Shown here: positions 7,690-14,770 of the stretch, piece by piece
Position numbering within the stretch: the stretch's first letter is position 1
Layout of the letters: the number at the start of each line of letters is the position of its first letter
Source of the DNA: DASQUK01 sp035697145
GTDB taxonomy: Bacteria > Actinomycetota > Acidimicrobiia > Acidimicrobiales > VFJN01
Length of the DNA: 19,333 nucleotides
NCBI GenBank assembly: GCA_035697145.1
Contig: DASSDL010000098.1
Coordinates: 1 to 19,333 of the forward strand
Reading direction: 5' to 3'
The notes under the pieces: generated by a model
What the model was told of the DNA's origin: nothing
Seen by the model: the letters and a program-made list of their open reading frames with translations, nothing else
Database searches by the model: none
Made by a program: the position numbers and the translations under genes

Positions 7690-7721
7690 AGTGGGCCGGC
7701 CTGCGGCGGGGCCGGCCCACT
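7690..7721. repeat. Perfect 12-bp inverted repeat
   Basis: AGTGGGCCGGCC (7690-7701) is the exact reverse complement of GGCCGGCCCACT (7710-7721), with an 8-base spacer. It lies 53 bases before the proposed start of the fusion gene. It could be an operator for a dimeric regulator or an RNA hairpin in the 5' leader. There is no T tract after it. The right arm abuts a TTGCGCG copy. Confidence 0.55.
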
Positions 7722-7774
7722 TGCGCGACCGTGCAGGACAGGTAGCAGGCATCACGCAGGAAGGCCTGGGGACG

Positions 7775-10700
7775 GTGATCCAGCAGCAGATCGATGCCTT
7801 GGACGTCGAGCCAGTGGGTGAGGCCCCGGCCCGAGCGGCCGTGGAGCGGGAAGCACGTCTGTCGCTCCCGCTCGACCGCCTACGCGAGCGATACGAGGTC
7901 GTGGTCGTCGGCAGCGGCTACGGCGGCGCCATCGCCGCGTCCCGACTGGCCCGGCTGGGCCGGTCGGTGTGTGTGCTCGAGCGGGGGCGAGAGCTCCGCC
8001 CCGGTGACTACCCGGACACCCCGTGGCGGGCCCTGCGCCAGCTCCAGGTCCGCACGCCCCGCCGCCGCCTCGGGTCCCGGTCCGCCCTGTTCGAGCTGCA
8101 CGCCGACGACGAAGTCAGCGTCATGGTGGGCTGCGGCCTGGGCGGCACGTCGCTGATCAACGCCGGCGTGGCGCTGCGCCCGCCCGCCTGGGTCTTCGAC
8201 GACGAGCGCTGGCCGGCCGAGCTGCGAGGTCGTGGTAGCGACGCGCTCGCCCCCTACTTCGAGCGCGCGGAGCGGATGCTCGGCTCGACCCCCTATCCCG
8301 ACGAGTGGCCGGAGCCGGCCAAGCTGGCGGCCCTGGAAGTCGCCGCCGAAGGCGTCGTAGCGACGGTCGAACGTCCCGGGATCAACGTCACGTTCGAGGC
8401 CGGCGTCAACGCCGCCGGCGTCTACCAGGGGGCCTGCATCCTGTGCGGCGATTGCGTCAGCGGGTGCAACCACAACGCCAAGAACACCGTGCTCGTCAAC
8501 TACCTGCCCGACGCCGTCGCCCACGGTGCCGAGATCTTCTGCGAGACGCCGGTTCGTACCGTCCGCCCCGCATCCGGGGAACGAGGTGGCTGGATCGTCA
8601 CCTTCGACGCCCCCGGTGACGGGCGGCACCGCCTCGGTGCCCCGGCCTCCTTCGTGTTCGCAGACGTGGTCGTGCTCGCCGCCGGCACGCTCGGGTCCAC
8701 GCAGATCCTCATGCGGTCCCGCACCGAGGACCTGGCCGTCTCCCCCCGGCTGGGGTCTCGGTTCAGCGGCAACGGCGACGTCTTGGCGTTCGCCTACGGC
8801 GCGGAGGTCCCGGTGCGCGGGATCGGGACCGGGCGCCGCCCATCGACCCCCGAGACCAGCGTCGGCCCCAGCATCACCGGCATGGTCGACCTCACCGCCG
8901 ACCGGTCTCGGGCGCTGCTCGTGGAGGAGGGCGCCATCCCCGGTGCGCTCCGGCCGCTGATGCCGGCGGCCTTCGCGGTGGCGTCCGAGGCCGGCGGGGG
9001 CGGTGGCCCGTCGGCGTTCGCCCGGCGCATGTGGGGCCGGTTCCGGCGCAACCCCCGGCGGCTGCTCGCATGGCGGGGCGGGGCCGCCGACCACACCCTC
9101 ACCTACCTCGTCATGAGCGACGACGCCGGCGACGGCCAGCTCCGGCTGGAGGGCGACACCGTGCAGGTCGAATGGGTGGGTGCGGGTGACCGCCCGGTGT
9201 TCGACCGCAACGCCGAGGTGCTCCAGAAGATGAGCGCCTCCCTGGGCGCCACGTTCGTCGGCAACCCCCTGTCGACGCCGCTGTTCAACGACTCGCTGGT
9301 GACCGTCCACCCCCTCGGCGGTTGCCCGATGGCCGACGACGGCGCCCGCGGGGTGGTGGACCACGCCGGCCGGGTGTTCACGGGCGCCGACCGCGAGGTC
9401 CACGACGGCCTGGTGGTGGCCGACGGCGCCATCGTTCCCCGGCCCCTGGCCGTCAACCCGCTGTTGACCATCTCGGCGCTGGCCGAGCGGGCGTCCGACC
9501 TCCTGGCCGCCGACCGGGGCTGGAGCGGCCGCCACGCGGCCCCCGCTGGTCGACGGCCGTCCGGTCCGCCCATGGGGCGGCCGCGCGTGACCTTCACCGA
9601 GCGGATGGCGGGCTGGGCGGCGCCGTCTGTCGATGGTGATGCCGTGGCGGGGGAGCGGCGGGGCCGCGCCGAGGGGACGCCTCTGGAGTTCGTCCTCACC
9701 GTGAGCATCGACGACCTTGAGGCGCTGCTGCGCGATCCCGCGACGCCCGGGCGGCTGTCCGGGACCGTCACGGCACCGGTGCTGTCGCCCCAGCGCCTGC
9801 GCGTCGCCGACGGGACCTTCTGCCTGATGCAGGAGGACCGGACCCACGTGGACACCTGGCACATGCGCTACTCGATGCGATTGGTAGCCGAGGACGGTGA
9901 GGAGTTCGGCTTCGAGGGCACCAAGTACCTGCACGACCGCTCGGGCTTGGACGCCTGGTCCGACACCACCACGCTCTACGTCACGATCACCGGCGGATCC
10001 GACGTGGTGGCCGCCGGCGTCATGCGGCTCAGCGCCGCCGACTTCGTTCGCCAGCTCAGCACCATGCGCGTCTCCGGCGTCGACGGGCCGCTCGCGCAGG
10101 CGCGCTGGCTCACCCGGTTCTCCACCCGGTTCCTGCGCTCGCTGGGCGCGGTGTACGGGGGGCCCCTCGACGGGGTCGGTCACTTCCCGGCGGCGCCGCC
10201 CGTGCCGGTGCCGCCCACGGGTGACGGAACCCGGCGCCTGCTGCTGCCGGCGGCCGAGCCGCGCTGGTGCGGCGGCGACGGATGCTGGCACGAGGGCAGC
10301 GACCTGGGCGACGACGCGTGGTTGCGGCTGACCCGCTACGAGGGCGGGCGCCGCGGGCCGGTGCTCCTCGCGCCCGGGTTCGGCATGTCGGCCATGTCGT
10401 TCATCGGCGGCACCATCGACACCAACCTCGCGGAGCACCTCGTGGCCAAGGGCTACGACGTCTGGCTGTTCGACTACCGGGCCGGGATCGACCTGCCCTC
10501 GTCGCGCACGTCGTTCACGCTCGACGACATCGCCACCGCCGACTGGCCCGCGGCGGTCGCGGAGGTGCTGCGGGTGACGGGGGCCTCGAGCGTGCAGGCG
10601 GTCGGGCACTGCGTCGGGTCGGCGTCGCTGATGATGGCGCTGGCCTCGGGAAGCATCCCCGACGTGCGCTCCGCCGTGTGCATGCAGTTCACGCTTCATC

Positions 10701-11290
10701 CGGAGACGTCGCTGGTCAACCAGGCCAAGGCCGCGCTCGGGGTCGGGTCGCTGTTGGGGGGGTTGGGGCTGGACAGGGTGGCACCGTTCACCGGCGGCTC
10801 GGCACTCAAGAAGCTGTTGGACGTGGGCCTGCGAGCGGTCCCCATGCCGGCGGGTGAGCGCTGCGCCAAGCCGGTGTGCCGTTGGATCAACGCCATCTAC
10901 GGCTGCACCCACACGCACGACCAGCTCAACGACGTCACGCACGAGCAGCTCGACAACATGTTCGGTGTCGGCAACCTGCGGGCGCTCGACCACATGGCGG
11001 TCATCATGAAGGCCCGGAAGGCGGTGGCCGCGGACGGCACGGACAGCTACGTCAGCCACCCGGAGCGCCTGCGGCTACCGATCCTCCTGGTGCAGGGCCA
11101 GCGCAACTACATCTTCCGCCCCGAGGGCAGCCTGCGGACCCTGCGGTGGCTACAGGAGGCGAACGACCCGGCCCTCTCCGAGCGGGTGATCCTGCCGGGC
11201 TATGCGCACCTCGACGCGCTCATCGGCCGTGACGCCCCCACCGACGTGTTCCCCGTCGTGAGCGGTCACCTCGACCGCTACAACCGCTGA
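7775..11290 (+). CDS. GMC (cholesterol-oxidase-like) oxidoreductase fused to an alpha/beta hydrolase
   Basis: This 1171-residue fusion has three parts. Residues about 40-590 are a GMC-type flavoprotein: the FAD Rossmann motif GSGYGG (46-51), a ferredoxin-like cluster CILCGDCVSGC with Cys221, 224, 227 and 231 followed by NHNAKNT, and active-site landmarks HPLGGC (His512) and NPLLT (Asn561). Residues about 603-815 form a domain I cannot name. Residues about 855-1171 are an alpha/beta hydrolase with oxyanion region LLAPGFGMS, nucleophile elbow GHCVG (Cys946) and GYAHLD (His1145). It may oxidise a sterol or other hydrophobic alcohol and cleave or transfer an ester; the substrate is unknown. No signal peptide is seen. 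GTG 7775 is preferred because of AGGAAGG upstream; GTG 7841 is the main alternative. Two large ATPase regulators flank it. Confidence 0.88.
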   Translation: MIQQQIDALDVEPVGEAPARAAVEREARLSLPLDRLRERYEVVVVGSGYGGAIAASRLARLGRSVCVLERGRELRPGDYPDTPWRALRQLQVRTPRRRLGSRSALFELHADDEVSVMVGCGLGGTSLINAGVALRPPAWVFDDERWPAELRGRGSDALAPYFERAERMLGSTPYPDEWPEPAKLAALEVAAEGVVATVERPGINVTFEAGVNAAGVYQGACILCGDCVSGCNHNAKNTVLVNYLPDAVAHGAEIFCETPVRTVRPASGERGGWIVTFDAPGDGRHRLGAPASFVFADVVVLAAGTLGSTQILMRSRTEDLAVSPRLGSRFSGNGDVLAFAYGAEVPVRGIGTGRRPSTPETSVGPSITGMVDLTADRSRALLVEEGAIPGALRPLMPAAFAVASEAGGGGGPSAFARRMWGRFRRNPRRLLAWRGGAADHTLTYLVMSDDAGDGQLRLEGDTVQVEWVGAGDRPVFDRNAEVLQKMSASLGATFVGNPLSTPLFNDSLVTVHPLGGCPMADDGARGVVDHAGRVFTGADREVHDGLVVADGAIVPRPLAVNPLLTISALAERASDLLAADRGWSGRHAAPAGRRPSGPPMGRPRVTFTERMAGWAAPSVDGDAVAGERRGRAEGTPLEFVLTVSIDDLEALLRDPATPGRLSGTVTAPVLSPQRLRVADGTFCLMQEDRTHVDTWHMRYSMRLVAEDGEEFGFEGTKYLHDRSGLDAWSDTTTLYVTITGGSDVVAAGVMRLSAADFVRQLSTMRVSGVDGPLAQARWLTRFSTRFLRSLGAVYGGPLDGVGHFPAAPPVPVPPTGDGTRRLLLPAAEPRWCGGDGCWHEGSDLGDDAWLRLTRYEGGRRGPVLLAPGFGMSAMSFIGGTIDTNLAEHLVAKGYDVWLFDYRAGIDLPSSRTSFTLDDIATADWPAAVAEVLRVTGASSVQAVGHCVGSASLMMALASGSIPDVRSAVCMQFTLHPETSLVNQAKAALGVGSLLGGLGLDRVAPFTGGSALKKLLDVGLRAVPMPAGERCAKPVCRWINAIYGCTHTHDQLNDVTHEQLDNMFGVGNLRALDHMAVIMKARKAVAADGTDSYVSHPERLRLPILLVQGQRNYIFRPEGSLRTLRWLQEANDPALSERVILPGYAHLDALIGRDAPTDVFPVVSGHLDRYNR

Positions 11291-11326
11291 GTCGCTGGCC
11301 GCCGGCTTCTGGCTGGGCTCAGCGGT
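11283..11326. terminator. Hairpin between convergent genes, possible bidirectional terminator
   Basis: ACCGCTGAG (11283-11291, containing the fusion gene's stop codon) pairs exactly with CTCAGCGGT (11318-11326), with a 26-base GC-rich loop. It lies in the 83-base space between the convergent fusion gene and the cyclase-like regulator. There is no T tract on either side, so termination is inferred from position and symmetry only. Confidence 0.45.
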
Positions 11327-11373
11327 ATGGCCTCGGAGCGGCGCTTGGGGAGGTCCGTCGCTGCGACAGCCAC

Positions 11374-14300
11374 TCAATCCCGACCGAGCTTGGGATGTGC
11401 CGCGGGGAGCGATGGCAGGCCGAGCTCCTCGTCCAACGCCACGCTCTCGGCGTGCAACAACAGGGCGCGGTCGGCGTCGCCGGCTGCGTCGCGGTCGGCC
11501 AGCACGTTGGCCAACCAGCGAGCGGACAGGGCCACGAAGGGACGGGCTCCGAGGGACCGGTGCCGTTCGAGTCCCGCCTCCAGTTCGTCGACCGCGGCGT
11601 CGCTGCTGCCCAGCGCCGCGTCGAGCGTGCCCAGGTGGTGATCCACAGCACCGAGGAACGATGCGTAGCCCATCACCGCGTTGCGTCCGGTGTATGGGCG
11701 CAGCGCCTGGTGGGTCGCTTGCGCCCAGGCTCTGTGTCCGATGGTGGCGGCCGCGGCCCCGGCCCCGATGACCGTGGGCCCCCACAGGTAGCCGCGATCC
11801 TGCGACGCCAGCTCCGCCGGGTCGATCCGGTCGAGCACCTCCCGTGCCCGGACGACATCGCCGCTGCCCGCTTCCAGCCATGACAGCAGCGCCCAGCTGT
11901 TGAGGCGGTACACCTCGATCGGGGGGCTGGCTTCGATCACGGGCCGTAGGACCTCGAGGCCCCCGTGCAACAGCCGCAGGACGAAGGTCTGGGCGACGTT
12001 CACGAGCTGCGCCTGCGAGTGGCCGGCGGCTCGCAGCTCCTGCCGCAGGGCCTCGGCGCGCGCCTGCGCCTCGTCGAACCGACCCTCGATGACGGCCCAC
12101 ATCGTCGCCCACATCGAGGCGATGCGCAGGTGGTCGGGGTGCCGCACCTCGTGGGCGAGGGCGGTCAGCTCGCGGGCCAACATCTGCGCCTCGGTGTGCC
12201 GGCCGATCACGAACAGCGCCTGGACTCGCGCCCGCGCCCCCTGCAGCACCAGATCCGGGTCACCTGTCTGGCGCCCGATGGCCATGACCTCGGCACCCAG
12301 GTCGAGCTGCTCGTCGACGTCATCGGGGCCGTCCAGTGCCAGGCTGCGCGACACCAGCACCGAGGCCAGCACCACGGGAGCATCGAGCCGACGGGCCATC
12401 GCCACCGCCTCGTCGGACTCGGCCCGTCGTTCGGCATGGGGGGCCGCCACGGCTAGCACGTGGGCCAGGCGCGCCAGCGCCAGCGCCCGAGGGCGGCTGT
12501 CACTGGGGGCCAGCCGGGCCAGGGCCTCCTCGAGCAGGCTGCGGGCCGTGGGGTTGGGCGGTGCCGCTGCCGGGAGCCGTCCGCCGTATCCGAGAGCGGC
12601 GCGCGTGAACAGGTCGGTGCGATCGAGCGCGCGGGCCAGGTCGGCGGCCTCGAGGTGCCGGCGGTCGCGGGCCGTGAACTCGCCGGCGCGATCGTGCGCC
12701 TCGGCGAGCTCGAGCCGGAGCTCGCACGCCAGCACCTCGTCCGCGGCGGCACGGTCGTGGATGTCGACCACTCGTCCCAGGAACCAGACCGCGCCCTCGA
12801 AGGCCGTCTCGCGTCGGGCCTGGTCGGCGGCGGCACGGCCCCAACGGACGGCCAGGGCGGCGGTGGCGGCCGCGTCGGCCGCGAGGGGGGCCGTGTCGGA
12901 CGGCTCGCGGCCGCCGAGGTGGGCGTCCGCCGCGTTCAGGTAGTGGTGGGCGATCTCCGGGGCGGAGGATCCGTCACCGGCCCGTTCGGCGAGCACGTCG
13001 GCAATGCGCCGGTGCAGGCCCGCAGTCCGACCGGCGGGCAGCTCCTCCTGCAATGTGCGGCGCACGACGGCATGGGCGAAGGCGAGGCGCTCGTCGACCG
13101 CATCCCGTACCAGCCCGGCGTGCACCGCATCGTCCAGGCGCCGGCGGACGTCGATGGCGGGGCGGTCGAGGATCGCCGCCAGGACGTCGAGGCCGAACTC
13201 CTCACCGATGAACGACGCCGCAGCCAGCGCGTCTCCGACCTCGGGAGCGAGGCGATCCAGCCGCCAACGCACGACGTCGTGGAGCCGCTCCGGCAACCGG
13301 TCGCGTACGGCCCGGAGCGAGCCGCCCGGATCGGCGCCATCGAGGCCGCGCAGGATCTCCTGCACGAACAGCGGGTTGCCGGCCGTCTCGTCGGCCAACC
13401 AGCGGGCGATCCCCGCCTCTTCCTCGTCGACGGGGCGGCCCAGCGCCTGGGCCACCAGCCGCTCGATCGCCGACGGCGGCAGACCACTGAGCTCGAGCCG
13501 CTCGACGTCGTCACCGGCCTCGAACAGGCCGAGGGTGTGCAGCGGCCCCATCCCCTCGACATCGCCGTCGCGCAGCGTCACGACCACGAGCACGGGAGCG
13601 TCGGGGGGAGCGTCGAGCATGTGGCGGAGCAGCAGCAGCGACGAGCGCTCCGCCCACTGCAGGTCGTCCAGCACGAGCAGGACGGGGTGCCGGGTGGCGA
13701 CCGCACCCAGCCAGTGCGTCACCGCGTCGAAGAGGCGCCGGCGCTCGGCGTCGGGGTCGTCGACCAGGGCGGCCCGCACGCCGCCGATGCGGGCGCCGAG
13801 GTCGGGGAGGAGACGGGCGAGGTCCTCGGCATGGCTGGTCAGGTCGGCGCGCAGTAGCCACTTGGGGCTGGCCGCGGCGTAGCTGCCGAGCGCCTCCCGG
13901 ATGGCCTGGTACGGGGCGAGCGCCTCCTCGTCCCAGCGGCCGTACAGCACGAGGGCACCGGCGGCGTGCAGGCGGAGCGCCAGCTCGGCTGCCACGGTGG
14001 TCTTGCCGATGCCCGGGTCGCCGGAGACCACGACCATCCGGTGCTCGCCACGCCGCGCGCGGTCCCACGCCCCCTCCAGCAGCTCGACGGGCCCGTCCCG
14101 GCCCACCACCAGCCCCGACGCGGCCCGTCGGGCCCACCCCAGGTTGGAGGCGCCGATGTCGTCCAGAGGACCATCGTCCGCCTGGGTCGTCGGCAACCGC
14201 AGCTCGTGGACCCGCTCGTGCCGATGCGCGCTGACCGCCAGGCCGCCCAGGTCCACCAGGTCGGCGCCGCGCGGCAGCGCATGGCTGATCATGACCGCGG

Positions 14301-14691
14301 TGGACGCGGCAACCAGGATCGTGCCATCGACCGGTAGCGCAGACAGCTGGAGGGCCCGCTCGACGGCGGAGCCGCAATAACCGTCGTCGGTGGGGTCGAC
14401 CTCACCGGTGCACAGGGCGATGCGCAACGGGCCGCGGTCGGTCCGGATCCCCCCGCCGGGGGGCATCGCCAGAGCCAGCCGCACGGCGGCGGCGGCGGCG
14501 TCCGCGGCGATGTGGAACGCCGCCAGCGCGGTGGTGCCGGCGGTCCCGTGCGCCAGGTCGACCGTTCGCTCGAAGATGACGCCGCCGGCCGCCGCCACGG
14601 TTTCGTCCAGCTGCCCCCAACCACCGTGGTCGGGCGAGTCTCCTGGTCCGACCGGAAGGTCGACCAGCAGGATCGTCATCACCTCGGTCAC
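11374..14691 (-). CDS. ATPase-TPR signalling protein with degenerate class III cyclase domain
   Basis: The product is 1105 residues. Residues about 1-165 match a class III nucleotide cyclase fold (start MTILLVDLP; middle LRIALCTGEVDPTDDGYCGSAVERA; end LVDLGGLAV..HERVHEL). Key catalytic features look lost: the FTDI-type loop keeps only Asp11, the second metal Asp segment is replaced by GTAGTTALAAF, and the usual NRAARL transition-state Asn and Arg read ERALQL. A STAND/AAA ATPase follows, with Walker A GDPGIGKT (224-231), Walker B VLLVLDD (337-343) and LQWAE, then a long TPR-like helical tail. No C-terminal LuxR domain is present, unlike Mycobacterium tuberculosis Rv0386-type proteins. GTG 14691 is chosen; GTG 14682 and ATG 14679 are alternatives. 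From residue about 200 on, it resembles the BTAD regulator in this window. Confidence 0.87.
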   Translation of the reverse strand: MTEVMTILLVDLPVGPGDSPDHGGWGQLDETVAAAGGVIFERTVDLAHGTAGTTALAAFHIAADAAAAAVRLALAMPPGGGIRTDRGPLRIALCTGEVDPTDDGYCGSAVERALQLSALPVDGTILVAASTAVMISHALPRGADLVDLGGLAVSAHRHERVHELRLPTTQADDGPLDDIGASNLGWARRAASGLVVGRDGPVELLEGAWDRARRGEHRMVVVSGDPGIGKTTVAAELALRLHAAGALVLYGRWDEEALAPYQAIREALGSYAAASPKWLLRADLTSHAEDLARLLPDLGARIGGVRAALVDDPDAERRRLFDAVTHWLGAVATRHPVLLVLDDLQWAERSSLLLLRHMLDAPPDAPVLVVVTLRDGDVEGMGPLHTLGLFEAGDDVERLELSGLPPSAIERLVAQALGRPVDEEEAGIARWLADETAGNPLFVQEILRGLDGADPGGSLRAVRDRLPERLHDVVRWRLDRLAPEVGDALAAASFIGEEFGLDVLAAILDRPAIDVRRRLDDAVHAGLVRDAVDERLAFAHAVVRRTLQEELPAGRTAGLHRRIADVLAERAGDGSSAPEIAHHYLNAADAHLGGREPSDTAPLAADAAATAALAVRWGRAAADQARRETAFEGAVWFLGRVVDIHDRAAADEVLACELRLELAEAHDRAGEFTARDRRHLEAADLARALDRTDLFTRAALGYGGRLPAAAPPNPTARSLLEEALARLAPSDSRPRALALARLAHVLAVAAPHAERRAESDEAVAMARRLDAPVVLASVLVSRSLALDGPDDVDEQLDLGAEVMAIGRQTGDPDLVLQGARARVQALFVIGRHTEAQMLARELTALAHEVRHPDHLRIASMWATMWAVIEGRFDEAQARAEALRQELRAAGHSQAQLVNVAQTFVLRLLHGGLEVLRPVIEASPPIEVYRLNSWALLSWLEAGSGDVVRAREVLDRIDPAELASQDRGYLWGPTVIGAGAAAATIGHRAWAQATHQALRPYTGRNAVMGYASFLGAVDHHLGTLDAALGSSDAAVDELEAGLERHRSLGARPFVALSARWLANVLADRDAAGDADRALLLHAESVALDEELGLPSLPAAHPKLGRD

Positions 14692-14701
14692 GCTTCGAGT
14701 G

Positions 14702-14707
14702 ACTGTA
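14702..14707 (-). promoter_or_regulatory. Candidate -10 element for the cyclase-like regulator
   Basis: Read on the - strand this is TACAGT (TANNNT pattern), 10 bases before GTG 14691. No Shine-Dalgarno sequence is usefully placed, which fits a leaderless or near-leaderless transcript. The -35 region is weak. Confidence 0.3.
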
Positions 14708-14738
14708 CGACCCCTGTGGGCGGGCGACGAAGTGGGAG

Positions 14739-14763
14739 GACGACCGCACGACGGGCGGTGGTC
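14739..14763 (-). terminator. Hairpin after the IlvX-like gene
   Basis: A 9-bp stem with one central mismatch (arms 14739-14747 and 14755-14763, 7-base loop) lies 7 bases beyond the stop of the IlvX-like gene on the - strand. There is no T tract. It may separate the dehydrogenase/IlvX unit from the cyclase-like regulator downstream. Confidence 0.35.
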
Positions 14764-14770
14764 GCACTGG

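Larger units (their letters stand above)
7474..7774. promoter_or_regulatory. Divergent intergenic control region
   Basis: These 301 bases separate the BTAD regulator (-) from the GMC/hydrolase fusion gene (+) and carry no convincing gene. They contain the BTAD ribosome binding site, four exact TTGCGCG copies (7541, 7565, 7576, 7721), a perfect 12-bp inverted repeat (7690-7721), and AGGAAGG (7758-7764), placed 10 bases before the GTG start of the fusion gene. A weak -10 candidate, CATCAT (7591-7596), follows the tandem repeats by about 9 bases. Confidence 0.6.

Noticed and set aside
7525..7755. Longer N-terminus for the BTAD regulator (ATG 7527 or further upstream)
   Set aside because: No Shine-Dalgarno precedes these codons, and the added residues precede the normal domain start. 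GTG 7473 has a strong GGGGAGGAGG and begins the winged-helix domain as in relatives.
7880..11059. A 1059-codon open frame antisense to the GMC/hydrolase fusion gene
   Set aside because: Its composition is Arg/Gly/Ala/His-rich low-information sequence with no family motifs. Long antisense frames are expected opposite GC-rich coding DNA, and the sense frame has clear domains.
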